From assembly GCA_035236585.1 (NCBI GenBank), contig CP141139.1:40557217-40621216 (forward strand): 64,000 bases of DNA, read 5' to 3'. This document shows positions 13,901-21,517 of the stretch, in pieces. Made by a program: the position numbers and the translations under genes. The number at the start of each line of letters is the position of its first letter. Position 1 is the first letter of the stretch. The notes under the pieces are model-generated. The model worked only from the letters and a program-made list of their open reading frames with translations, was not told the DNA's origin and did no database searches. The stretch comes from Warburgia ugandensis (taxonomy: Eukaryota > Streptophyta > Magnoliopsida > Canellales > Canellaceae).

Positions 13901-15626
13901 AAAATTGACAACAGATTTAAGTTGGAACTTCTTGCCTCTGCATCTTTCAAATATTATGGTGTCCAAGGGAGAGATTAGATGCCTAGAAGACACTTCTTAA
14001 TCTCACCCTCTTGACAGGCATCGGTGACTGTACCACTTGCTTTTCTGTCTCACTCAGTGTATTTGAAAACTGTCTAAGGGAAGAAAAGTACAAAACAGTT
14101 ACAAAAAGAAATCCTTCACAATAATTGCAGCAACCTACAAAGGCTTTTAGTGTATCAAGAATCATGAGCAGACCCTCTAGGTCATCTGGATTCACTTTCA
14201 CTTCTATTATCAATGTGCACAAATATATAGTTAGAAACAGTCAGGATATGGGTGATCTGTGACATGGAAATCTAAGTGGACTCTAGGAGGCATTATTGAT
14301 GGAAAAAGAGGATAACCCAAATTGCACCTATTCTTGATTCAGACTGAGAGATTATGTTCTCGGCCAAGCTCATGGGCTTTAGTAATGCAGCCAAAAAGTG
14401 AGACCGCCAGGAACATCAAGGAAGTATAGGTTGAAAAAGAATTGCTAGCTGAGTGCAGTTTAATCAAAATTGAGTTTTGCCTCCACAATGCAAAATATGC
14501 ACAACAAACATCAAATTAGATCTTGGTGAGGTAGGATTTCAAAAGTATACTATAGTGGGAAAATTGCAAAGTTCCACAAAAATGGGAACTGACAAATTAG
14601 CAACCACAAATATTATTGCATCAGTAAACATGAGCTTTTTATGAATTAAAACTCATCTCAATCCATGTTTGAATAAGAAGGGGAGCCTTTGGCACAATGG
14701 TAAAGTTGTCGTTGTGTGACCTGGAGGCCACAGGTTTGAGGCATGGAATCAACCTCTTCAAAAAATGCAAGGTAAAGCTGCATACTATAGGCCCTTTGTA
14801 GTCCACCCCTTACGTGAACCCGCATACCTAAGAGCTTTATGCACCAGGCTAGCCTCTTTTTTTTATCTATGTTTGAAAACCCAAATCCAAACCAACCTGA
14901 TTTTTCGAAGAACAAAAAGATGACACAAGAACAACTTCCATTAACAGCCTCCAATACAGGAAAGAAGTCTAAGGTAGTAAAACGTACAGGGCCACAAAAG
15001 CAGTCCCGTGAGTCATTAGATGGTCTTTGAGAGAAGGAAAAAAAAAAGGAAACGTGAAAAGGATCCCTGTACAACTATAACCAGTTACTTAGCACACTAG
15101 AAAGACTGAGACATAACCAGAAAACACAGAACAAAGTTTTATAATTACCGACAACAAACAGTAATGCTGTTCCCGAATACAGTTATAAGAAAAGGAAAAT
15201 AAACAAATAAAAATAAAGAAAGAAAGAAATATCTATGTAAAATCATACGCAGTTCCAACACTTCAAAGACGGAGTTATGGATTATGATCAAGCAAGTCAC
15301 TTACAAAATCCTTACTTCGAAGGCACAAGGAATCGTCACAAAAGCAATTCCTTCACAAGCAAGAATAATAAATGATCTTAAAGCATAAGATTGAACATAT
15401 TGTGACTTCAGCAAGACTACATCGTAAGCAAGTAGCACATTAATAGAAGCAAAAAGAATTCAAAATGTAAACAGATAAGAGAAAAATGACAAGAAATTGA
15501 GCAAAAGATGAGAAAGGAACAAACCCTAGAACTACTCCAGTACTTCTTCTCCCAGATTCCTTGGTATAGATATCCAATGCAAGTGATTTCTAGGTCGTCT
15601 GGCTTTTCTACGTCGAACTTTTCCAT
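18..15626 (-). CDS. FYRN/FYRC-domain nuclear protein gene, 7 exons, 3' end outside the window
   Basis: Seven exons on the minus strand (15626-15525, 13310-13203, 13019-12885, 9782-9462, 2887-2650, 2577-2104, 1918-18) join with phases 0,0,0,0,1,1 into 1093 codons. The last exon ends in a strong donor (CGA|GTAAGT), so at least one more exon lies beyond base 1. Residues ~15-71 form an FYRN domain ([26 protein letters not shown]) and ~80-138 an FYRC domain ([42 protein letters not shown]). Basic clusters (GKRSRKHKK near 181; KKKKKRVR in exon 6) suggest nuclear import. Known of the family: FYR modules occur in TBRG1 and in chromatin regulators such as trithorax-type methyltransferases and JMJ14-like demethylases. 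No SET or JmjC domain is visible here, so this looks like a plant TBRG1-like FYR protein, possibly with further C-terminal domains off-window. The start was chosen because [13 protein letters not shown] leads directly into FYRN and is the first in-frame ATG. Role in transcription or chromatin is inferred. Confidence 0.85.
2104..2577 (-). CDS. exon 6 of the FYR-domain gene (second basic cluster)
   Basis: 474 bp. The upstream intron is only 72 bp, ending at GAAG|ATGAG; the downstream donor is CGAG|GTACAA. Phase 1 at both ends. The product is polar and Ser/Gly/Glu-rich, with [17 protein letters not shown] as a second basic cluster. It probably forms a disordered linker. Confidence 0.75.
2650..2887 (-). 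CDS. exon 5 of the FYR-domain gene
   Basis: 238 bp entered through TGTAG|AGC and left through CAAG|GTACTCC in phase 1. It encodes [20 protein letters not shown] and then a Ser/Lys-rich stretch. It has no named domain. It is placed in the gene because its frame joins exons 4 and 6 without a break. A small extra exon inside the 6.6-kb intron cannot be excluded. Confidence 0.72.
2960..4460 (+). mobile_element. Ty1/copia LTR-retrotransposon fossil
   Basis: An old, broken copia element in the large intron of the FYR gene. Two diverged head-to-tail units (about 2984-3205 and 3207-3425) each end in a primer-binding-site-like motif (TGGTACTAGAACC; TGGCACTAGAGCC), as at an LTR/leader boundary. Around 3590-4340 there are reverse-transcriptase and RNase H-like stretches, including a DDIIIIGNN motif and an [11 protein letters not shown] motif that resembles the copia C-terminus. 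It has many breaks and is clearly not functional. Family assignment rests on these motifs alone. Confidence 0.55.
4737..4759. repeat. poly(A) run
   Basis: 23 consecutive A, directly to the left of the plastid-derived block. Confidence 0.9.
4765..4991 (+). pseudogene. ycf1: nuclear plastid DNA: ycf1 fragment
   Basis: The plus strand encodes [20 protein letters not shown] followed by [10 protein letters not shown], which I recognise as plastid Ycf1. It is the leftmost identified piece of a mosaic nuclear plastid insertion (NUPT) inside the FYR-gene intron. The part before QWNRP fits upstream ycf1 sequence less certainly. It is a fragment with no function expected. Confidence 0.75.
4992..5055 (+). 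pseudogene. rpl2: nuclear plastid DNA: rpl2 fragment
   Basis: The plus strand encodes [15 protein letters not shown] followed by HNRLY. This matches the conserved GRNARGIITxxHRGGGHKRLY of plastid ribosomal protein L2. It is fused directly to the ycf1 piece on the left, although the two are not adjacent like this in a plastome. Confidence 0.78.
5055..5158 (-). pseudogene. psbC: nuclear plastid DNA: psbC fragment
   Basis: The minus strand encodes [20 protein letters not shown], then an in-frame TGA and HVGRA. This is the C-terminal region of the CP43 photosystem II protein ([26 protein letters not shown]). The expected W codon is a stop here, as in a nuclear relic. Confidence 0.8.
5159..5250 (-). 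pseudogene. ccsA: nuclear plastid DNA: ccsA fragment, part right of the break
   Basis: The minus strand encodes [20 protein letters not shown] then GVNLLG, the C-terminal region of the plastid cytochrome c biogenesis protein CcsA. The fragment is still open. Its upstream half is on the other side of the LINE at 8544-8623, so the LINE interrupted a once-continuous ccsA piece. Confidence 0.8.
5235..5250. repeat. target-site duplication of RTE copy 1, left
   Basis: ACACCTTGCAAACTGT, identical to 8544-8559. It brackets the LINE and is itself ccsA sequence. Confidence 0.92.
5251..8543 (+). mobile_element. RTE-clade LINE, full length, decayed (copy 1)
   Basis: A 3293-bp non-LTR retrotransposon with a perfect 16-bp target duplication. 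Order: 5' leader with an inverted repeat (5350-5413) and three ~70-bp tandem repeats (5462-5640); AP endonuclease about 5700-6540 ([44 protein letters not shown]); reverse transcriptase about 7080-7760 ([64 protein letters not shown]); C-terminal region to 8510; then a GATGATGATAATGATGATG tail. The catalytic FVDD box reads FAND, and several stops and frame changes are present (for example an in-frame stop after ETK and a shift at an A-run near 7236), so it is inactive. Relatives are often annotated as craniofacial development protein 2-like. It sits in a host intron, inside a plastid-derived block. Confidence 0.93.
8544..8559. repeat. target-site duplication of RTE copy 1, right
   Basis: ACACCTTGCAAACTGT, the right-hand copy, directly after the GAT-rich tail. 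Confidence 0.92.
8544..8623 (-). pseudogene. ccsA: nuclear plastid DNA: ccsA fragment, part left of the break
   Basis: The minus strand encodes [27 protein letters not shown]. This precedes [12 protein letters not shown] in plastid CcsA and continues at 5250 downward once the LINE and one target duplication are removed. Confidence 0.82.
8624..8790 (-). pseudogene. ycf1: nuclear plastid DNA: second ycf1 fragment
   Basis: The minus strand encodes [17 protein letters not shown] then [16 protein letters not shown]. This resembles the Ycf1 stretch with [17 protein letters not shown] and a following DSEEE. It is joined to the ccsA piece at the KETW codons. A different part of ycf1 lies at 4765-4991 in the opposite orientation. 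Confidence 0.65.
8791..8892. other. short unassigned stretch between plastid fragments
   Basis: About 100 bp between the ycf1-like and rrn5 pieces. The minus strand is open ([20 protein letters not shown]). It is probably another plastid fragment, but I cannot name the gene. Confidence 0.3.
8893..8970 (-). pseudogene. rrn5: nuclear plastid DNA: 5S rRNA (rrn5) fragment
   Basis: The plus strand reads GAGCTATTTTTCCACAGGAC, CTCCCCTACA and GAGTTTAACCACCAAGTTCG, the reverse complement of plastid 5S rRNA (GGTTAAACTCTACTGCGG..., GGGGAGGTCCTGCGGAAAAA). A few bases are missing and both ends are cut. It marks the right limit of the identified plastid block. Confidence 0.82.
8971..9461. other. intron sequence without recognised features
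   Basis: AT-rich intron DNA up to the donor of exon 4. I see no coding or repeat signal in it. Confidence 0.5.
9462..9782 (-). CDS. exon 4 of the FYR-domain gene (FYRC end, basic NLS-like stretch)
   Basis: 107 codons between GCAG|CTTTTTGGG and CAG|GTTTAT. It begins [20 protein letters not shown], closing FYRC, and continues with a hydrophilic stretch holding [12 protein letters not shown], a likely nuclear localisation signal. It is flanked by the two largest introns (3.1 kb before, 6.6 kb after), both filled with transposons. Confidence 0.87.
9783..10513. other. intron sequence without recognised features
   Basis: AT-rich intron DNA between exon 4 and the truncated RTE. I see no ORF, repeat or domain. 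Confidence 0.5.
10514..10531. repeat. target-site duplication of RTE copy 2, left
   Basis: ACAGGTTAACCTATTTTA; matches 11778-11795 at 16 of 18 positions. Confidence 0.75.
10532..11777 (+). mobile_element. RTE-clade LINE, 5'-truncated (copy 2)
   Basis: 1246 bp homologous to the 3' part of RTE copy 1. It begins inside the reverse transcriptase ([20 protein letters not shown], then [18 protein letters not shown]) and ends in a GACGATGACGATGATG tail. The 5' truncation is the usual result of incomplete reverse transcription. Multiple frameshifts and stops are present and it is more decayed than copies 1 and 3. It lies in the FYR-gene intron between exons 3 and 4. Confidence 0.88.
11778..11795. 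repeat. target-site duplication of RTE copy 2, right
   Basis: ACAGGTTAACATAATTTA; the right-hand partner of 10514-10531. Confidence 0.75.
11944..12065 (-). mobile_element. Au-like SINE, 5'-truncated
   Basis: The minus strand reads GTGGAAACAGCCTCTTGCAA, then AAGGTAAGGCTGCGTACTAT and GGCTGCCCTTTTATA. This is the body and 3' end of the Au SINE family seen at 14682 and 17186. The tRNA-like head with boxes A and B is missing. Confidence 0.75.
12067..12884. other. intron sequence without recognised features
   Basis: AT-rich intron DNA ending at the GC donor of exon 3. No coding or repeat signal recognised. Confidence 0.45.
12885..13019 (-). CDS. exon 3 of the FYR-domain gene (FYRC first half, GC donor)
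   Basis: 45 codons from acceptor TTTGTAG|ATC to GAG|GCAAGT. It encodes [14 protein letters not shown] through KIDGVE, the start of FYRC. The downstream donor is GC rather than GT. It keeps the strong AG|GCAAGT consensus typical of GC-AG introns, and joining there gives the family-typical GVE-LFGF junction in phase 0. Confidence 0.88.
13203..13310 (-). CDS. exon 2 of the FYR-domain gene (FYRN second half)
   Basis: 36 codons, entered through TGCAG|AGG and left through GTG|GTATAT. It encodes [20 protein letters not shown] and then GPLFV, the most conserved part of FYRN. Both ends are phase 0. Many relatives have G where this protein has the first R after SSSR; that comparison is from memory. 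Confidence 0.88.
13311..13982. other. intron sequence without recognised features
   Basis: AT-rich DNA of the first intron. I see nothing beyond a short poly(A) run near 13820. Confidence 0.45.
13983..14222 (-). other. exon-like open stretch inside the first intron
   Basis: The minus strand is open for 79 codons. It includes [20 protein letters not shown] and, after a splice-acceptor-like [30 protein letters not shown] with a donor-like AGG|GTGAGA. It could be a relic of another gene or a rarely used exon. The two exon-like pieces do not join in a compatible phase, and I do not recognise the protein. Confidence 0.2.
14682..14864 (+). mobile_element. Au-like tRNA-derived SINE
   Basis: About 183 bp with a Pol III box A-like TGGCACAATGGTAAAG and a box B-like AGGTTTGAGGC. 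The body is GGTAAAGCTGCATACTATAG, and the 3' end AGGCTAGCCTC is followed by a T run. Imperfect flanking duplications, ATCCATGTTTGAA (14661) and ATCTATGTTTGAA (14865), support an insertion here. Confidence 0.82.
15525..15626 (-). CDS. exon 1 of the FYR-domain gene (start codon, FYRN first half)
   Basis: 34 codons from the ATG at 15626 to the donor AGG|GTTTGT. The protein begins [20 protein letters not shown] and ends at YWSSSR, the first half of FYRN. Phase 0 to the next exon. The ATG lies inside a 106-bp segment that is duplicated just upstream. Confidence 0.85.
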
Positions 15627-15718
15627 TCAAATCTTGAAAGAGGTGAACAAATCGTTGCAGAGAGACCTAATGGAGTTTCCCTCTCTTTGTACGCGCCAAG
15701 ACTTCAAAAAAAATGTGC
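15613..15718. repeat. tandem duplication, copy 1 (contains the real ATG)
   Basis: A 106-bp segment starting TCGAACTTTTCCATTCA and ending near AAAAAAATGTGC. It matches 15839-15946 with only scattered differences. The real start codon of the FYR gene lies in this copy. Confidence 0.85.
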
Positions 15719-15798
15719 TTTGTCCGCCGCTTTTAGCGGGAAAAGACCGAAACTTGGCTGACTGGGACCATGTAGAAGAAAAAGAGACGAAACAAAAA

Positions 15799-15852
15799 TT
15801 ACAATCGCCGTTGCCAGAGATTCGACCTGTAGCTAGGATCGAACTTTTCCAT
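15799..15852 (-). promoter_or_regulatory. upstream ORF made by a duplicated start-codon region
   Basis: A second copy of the start context (ATGGAAAAGTTCGAT, the MEKFD of the real start) begins at 15852. It reads 17 codons (MEKFDPSYRSNLWQRRL) to TAA at 15799, which is 172 bp upstream of the proposed start codon. If the transcript begins above 15852 this would be a uORF in the leader. The transcription start is unknown, so regulation by this uORF is inference. Confidence 0.45.
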
Positions 15853-15946
15853 TCATGTCTTGAAAGAGGTGAACAAATCGTTGCGGAGAGATGTAATGGA
15901 GTTTCCCTGTCTTTGTGCGCGCCAAGACTGCAAAAAAAAAATGTGC
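15839..15946. repeat. tandem duplication, copy 2 (upstream)
   Basis: A 108-bp near-copy of 15613-15718, offset by 226 bp, including a copy of the start codon and its first five codons. The roughly 120 bp between the copies is not repeated. Confidence 0.85.
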
Positions 15947-16129
15947 GAAAATTCAAACCACTATTCTACAATGACTTTGTACTGATGATTTTAACTATAA
16001 AAAGATTCAAGTGTAAGCAGGCTAAAAGTACAAGTCAAAATCATCACAACCACTCATCTCATTCTACTACAAAAAAGATATGTGTAAAATTTTACTGTTC
16101 AATAGTTGCATATATATATATATATATTG

Positions 16130-16635
16130 ATTGTGGTGTTGGTGGTTCTTGAGATGGGATGATATGAAATCTTGCTTGAGATGACTAAATTTGATATAAG
16201 ATAAAGTAAAGATCTTCTTATCAATATAGAGATCATTTTGATTACATTAATGAGGATTTAGAATATCACACATTAGATTCAGCAATTAAAAGAAAGATCA
16301 ATTCTTTGGGATTCTTGATGACTAAAAATTCAACTTGATTTGTGAGTTGAAATGACATGATATTCATTATAACTCATCTTAAGTAACCAATAACAGTAAG
16401 ATGAGGAGACACTATTTTATCTCAACTCAGCTCAAGACTACTAAGAATAATATGGTCCATATCATTTCCTTTCATGTCAAGTCATCCCATCTCAAGCACT
16501 GTTAATAATAATATGGTCCATATCATTTCCTATTATGTAAGATCATCCCATCGCACATCGCAAGCACTGCTAACAATAATATGGTCCATGTCATATCAAA
16601 TCATCTCATCAAAGCACCACTAACACGCCCGATAG
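16130..16635. mobile_element. MITE-like element with internal tandem repeats
   Basis: The left end (GTGTTGGTGGTTCTTGAGAT) and the reverse complement of the right end (GTGTTAGTGGTGCTTTGATG) are imperfect terminal inverted repeats. The right part has three tandem units of about 60-70 bp sharing AATATGGTCCAT and a CATCCCATC/CATCTCATC-type motif followed by AAGCAC (16445-16625). No coding capacity. It may be a hAT- or Harbinger-related MITE; the superfamily is not resolved. Confidence 0.35.
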
Positions 16636-17185
16636 TTTTAATATAGATCTAAGCCATTGTCATGTTAGGATTTGCTTAGATAGGTTAAATATGAAACTTT
16701 ATGCCCATTTGATCTTTTAAGCTACGTGTCTTTATGTTGAAACTCATAACCATGTTTTTGTTAAAAAATTCAAATATGCAAAACAAAGTGTTTAGGCATT
16801 CAAGTTCACTTATTTCTTGCAAGTTACTTAAATATTGTACATCGAACATAATCAATAGTTTAGAACTTTCAAAAAGAGTTTTAAAGGTGGCATGTAGTCG
16901 TTCTAAATTTTTTATCATGGACTCCTATGGAAACTTTTGTTGTCACAAGACTTTGATCTATGGTGCTTTATATGATGAATGAAACTTTATTGCTTTTTAC
17001 CAAGATGGATTGGAATTTTCAATGCATGATTAGGGTTGCTAATCGGAATGGGTTATCTACTATTCAAACTAAATTGAAATGAATGGATATGATAGGATAT
17101 GGAATGGAACATCCTATCCATATACAGATATGAAATTGATTTTAATATACACTTTATTCTGGAATGGATACTGAATGAGGTTGAA
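16636..17185. other. no gene seen
   Basis: AT-rich intergenic DNA. Two short overlapping ORFs on opposite strands carry no recognisable domain. Confidence 0.4.
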
Positions 17186-17368
17186 GGAGAACTTTTGACA
17201 CAATGCTAGAGTTGTCGTTGTGTGACATGAAGGTCATGGGTTTGAGGCATGGAAACAACCTCTTGCAAAAATGAAAAGTAAGGTTGTGTACTATAGACCC
17301 TTTGTGGTCAGCTACTTCCCCAAACCCTGCATACACGGGAGCTTCGTGCACAGGGCTGCCCTTTTTTA
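17186..17368 (+). mobile_element. Au-like tRNA-derived SINE
   Basis: Begins GGAGAACTTTTGACACAATG and carries a box B-like GGGTTTGAGGCATGG. It continues AACAACCTCTTGCAAAAATG and GTAAGGTTGTGTACTATAGA, and ends GGGCTGCCCTTTTTT. Same family and length as the copy at 14682. No convincing target duplication. Confidence 0.82.
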
Positions 17369-17915
17369 TACAAAATAAGAGCTACTATCCACAGATTATC
17401 CAATCCAAAATATAGGTTTTTATATGAGTAAAATACTCACAAATATTTGTTAAATTATGTTATTAATAAGGGACATATTAGTCAATTTATTGATGTTAAT
17501 TATTTATATTATAATAATAGATAAATTTTATACGTGAATGCTAGAAAATGAAAAAAAACTTAAGCTGTCATATTAATGTTTTCCTTCTTAAGTTATCATG
17601 TGAAAATGTTAGAAGGTGGAAACTCAATTTATTATGTCAAGATTAGTTGTTCTTAGAATCAAAGGCCTAAAATAGAACCACATCACATTGTAGCCTAGTT
17701 ACTGAGTTGTGGAAGGACTAGCTTTTTATGAACATATTGTGATGTTCCCCCTTTGCTCTTTGCTTTTTGAGCGGTACAATAATCTGTGATCTAAATCAAA
17801 CCAAACTGAATGGAATGAGAATATTTGAATTAATATTTGAACCAATTAAAATCATTGGAATGGATACAAAATGATGGTATCTAATCAGTTGGAAACTCTA
17901 TGAGTCGCTCCTCAT
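17369..17915. other. no gene seen
   Basis: AT-rich intergenic DNA without recognisable coding or repeat structure. Confidence 0.4.
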
Positions 17916-17980
17916 AGTATGTATGTATGTATGTATGTATGTATGTATGTATGTATGTATGTATGTATGTATGTATGTAT
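17916..17980. repeat. (GTAT)n microsatellite
   Basis: About 16 uninterrupted GTAT units. Confidence 0.97.
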
Positions 17981-20454
17981 AACTTAGATTAGGGCAATGA
18001 TATATGCAATCCTTTGTGTTTCAACATGATTCCCTCATTAAATTGTAAGAACAACTATAACTATTCTAAGTGCGGTTAGTTTTCTAAACAATCAAACTGT
18101 CTGAAAAGTTGATCTCTACTTAAAAGGGCCATGCTTAAGAGTTCTAATCTATTGAATGATCCTAGCAACTTTTGCTTTTAGTTGTAGAATCAATGGTAAA
18201 ACTTTTGCCGTCCATTTTACATCTCAAGAAAATAATAATTACAATCGTCCAATGGATACGATTTTCAAAATATGGCCCATCTAAGTCAAGGGCAACATTT
18301 TTAACAATTCAGATCTTTAAAAATCTAAGTCTAGTAGATTTATAGATGTTCTTACAAATTAATGAGGGTCTCATGAGAAAAAGCAAGGACGCATATGTCA
18401 ATAGCCTTTAGATTATCGAGGAAAGTAGGCCTACTTGTATTTATGCCTGTAGCTTTTTTCTGTAGGTGCACATGCACCAAATAATTGCTCTTAAATAATC
18501 ACCTTTTGCTAAAAATTAATGACTTTTTTATGGTAATAGATATACACAATTCTATAGCTGTATCCTAATCTTAGGCATGCAGTACTAATGGGTAGGATGA
18601 ATTAAATTAAAAAACTTATCTATGGATTGCTAAAATCCTATGTTGAATAGATTTGGTAGCAAATGAATTTTGTGATTTCCATAGTCATACCCTCGTTATC
18701 TATTAATTATGATAAGGAATATGGCTATCAATCAACTTATAATGTGATTCCCACGACTCTAGTCATTTACTTTTTCAATGAGATGTCAAGGGTCAATACC
18801 ATATAGGTCAGGCACTCATCTATAATAGATTGTCATTGGAAAGCAATAGTGCCTAAAATATTGAGCTGGACAAAATCCATTTGACATAGAAAATTTGGGG
18901 ATTTTGGTTTTTATTTTATTTTTCCTTGGAAGGCAATAAATATCAAGGATATTGTAGTGGAATATTTGGTAATATCATTTGTAAGCAAGCCATGAGAAGC
19001 ATTTACATAGGGGTCATGTGATTGTAAAGCACATTTGAAGAAGGCACATTTTTCATTTTTTCATGACTAGCATTCATCATTCATTTGAGCACATTTTCCA
19101 ATTCCAAATTCAAATATTATAACATTCTTCATTAATGATGTTATGAAATCACTTAACTTCTCATGACAACTATAACCAACTGATCCCACAAAATCTAGTG
19201 CACAGGAAGCCTCTCATTGTCTCTAAGTGTATCACCAATTCCATTGGCCTATGTTTTCTTGTTACCCATCAAGTTGTCGACAGACTTGAACCTACAAGTT
19301 CTAGATTATGAAAGGAGGAACCAAAGTAACCATTTTGCAAAAAAGAAAGAAAACCTCAAGACACATTTTCCTTCAAGTTGTTTTTGGTTTCTTTAGCATG
19401 GTTTAAGAAAAATAAAACTTTACAAATTGTTAAACCAACAAATTTTTCAAAAGTTTCCAATCATTAACCACCGTTTGTGAAAATATCTTAATGAGAGACA
19501 CTAGGACCACAAAGAACATATTATGCATTCAAGGTTTTGGTTTAAGATGGCAACTACCCATGTGCAACAAAGGTGCAAGAAGGGCCTCTCCTGTTCTTGG
19601 TCACTAGTTCGGCAAACCCTTTTATTTGTGATGGAAATCAATCTTTTTATTGGGAAATGTGTAAAGTAAGCTCTTTTAAGACAATCTTAAAGGAAACCAT
19701 TTAAATATATAAATTAAGATGGTAGGATCAAACTAGCAACAAGACAACTAACAATATTTAAGGTAGTTGGTCAGAGACAACTTGCAATCTCCCTCTAGAA
19801 ATGCTTGGTCACAATTTCTTTCCTCTTTGGCTAGTAAATAGATTTGGGAATGTGTATGCATGATTTGCTAATTCTTCACTTCTAAAGAAAAAACTAGAGC
19901 AAGGCCCAATAATAATACAGTAAAGATGTAGTAGCTTGTCTTTACATGATAAATGCATATTCCAAGCTTTAAACATGAGTATAAAGGCTAGCATTTCTAA
20001 GATTAGCTCGTACAATTTCAAATAAGGGATTTATTAGACCAAAATCTTACATTTACATCTTAAAGATGTCATGACAAAATGCTTAACATTATTAGCATCC
20101 ACCATGAGTCACCTATATGGTTAGAAATAACAACTTTTTCATCTTCTCAAATGTTGATGTGGGTGAGATTAAAACTAAGGGTATTACAACTTACAAGTGG
20201 AGCTAGATGTTAGAAGTGTGTGCTTTGCAAATTGTTATACAATATTTAATGTAATGTTCTATTAATTATTTCATAGTAGGAATTTCATGATGAGGTGAGT
20301 GAGAATCATAGTGAAGGAAAAATGGAATTCTAGTTATTTGTAAACTTGAAAACAATCCTCGTGTGAGAATGAGAAAATCAATTTTGTAACACTGGTCAAA
20401 TGTGATGTAGATATTAGAAGGGGATAATCAATTCTCTATCATCTTAGGTATAAT
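17981..20454. other. no gene seen
   Basis: AT-rich intergenic DNA. A short stretch near 18262-18345 (ATGGCCCATCTAAGTCAAGG...) recurs near 56558-56640, so at least that part is a dispersed repeat. Nothing else recognised. Confidence 0.4.
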
Positions 20455-20945
20455 CCATTGGATATTTTTAGAATTAATTAAATATATTTAGCTTTGAAAA
20501 TAATTTTAACTTTGAATTTTCAAAATTGAAGGGTGTCTTAAAATTCAAATGAAGGGGCCATTAGGTGGTAGAAATTAACTACCAAATCGAAGGGTCATCT
20601 AATGAAGAGTATGTACTGAGAAAATAACTACCTTAAATTTCTATAATATGAGATATTTTCCTATTTTTTTAAAAAAAGGTTTCTCTTAATTTTCTTGAGT
20701 TTCTTTTAGTGTTATTCTGCTGATTGAACTTTCCCTAATTAGAGTTTGAGGTGAGCTTTAGAAAGTTGGTTACCTCGACCCTCACAAGACTTGTAGTATC
20801 CATGAAGTAGTTTGCTAGTGATCTCATAAGAATCTCTCAGTAAGAGAGTGGAGAGAAATAACACTCTAAAGATAGTGTATTTATACATGCCCAAATCATA
20901 CTTATATTCTAATTTCCTCTCTCTATTTTTTGCTTTCTCTTCAAA
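20455..20945 (+). repeat. LTR-like dispersed repeat, copy A
   Basis: Clearly homologous to 46940-47395 in the same orientation. Shared blocks include TCTTAAAATTCAAATGAAGG, GAAAATAACTACCTTAAATT and GTTTCTTTTAGTGTTATT. It contains a TATA-like CTATAATATGA where copy B has CTATAAAAGGAGG, followed by a leader-like region, so it may be an old LTR. The ends are not defined; broken fossil. Confidence 0.45.
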
Positions 20946-21517
20946 TGGAAATAACTTAGTATGGATACACTTGGAATACTTAAAAGTGTGGGTTTGAATA
21001 ATGATTATACATTGCTTTTGTATTTAGTTTGAACAATTTTTATTTGATAAAATGTCATTACTTTTTCTATTAAAAAAATGAAACATGTATTCTAAAATTA
21101 TGTGTTCTCAAAGGAAAATGTAGAAATTTTTGGCTACAAGTTTGCAAAATTTGTGAAAGAGAGAAAATTTGTTGATTTAATTTGATCGATGGAAAGAAGA
21201 AGATTCAAGGAAAAGTTTGATACAAGAATCATCCCGATTGGATGTCGAATGAAAGAAATCCAACTAAAACAATATAAACATCTTAAAAAGGGTAGTTTTT
21301 GTATTCTGACACTGTCATTGAAAAACGGATATCAATCCGCTACTAGAAACCATTTGATTAGAAGGGAAGCAAGGATCAGCTATGACAGTGCAAACTCTTT
21401 AGATTTCACATCAATCCATTGTCAAATAATGAAAATCTAAGGGTGAAAAATATGCGTTAGCTGATTCTTTGTACATTGTATTTATCATCGAATTCGTAGT
21501 AGGCCAGCTATCTTAAG
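20946..21517. other. no gene seen
   Basis: AT-rich DNA between the LTR-like repeat and the L1 LINE tail. A short plus-strand ORF (21189-21440) has no recognisable domain. Confidence 0.35.

Larger units (their letters stand above)
15627..16129. other. upstream region of the FYR-domain gene
   Basis: The leader and proximal promoter of the minus-strand gene should lie here. It contains the duplicated start segment and a short TA repeat at 16111-16127. I could not identify a TATA box or transcription start with confidence. Confidence 0.4.
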
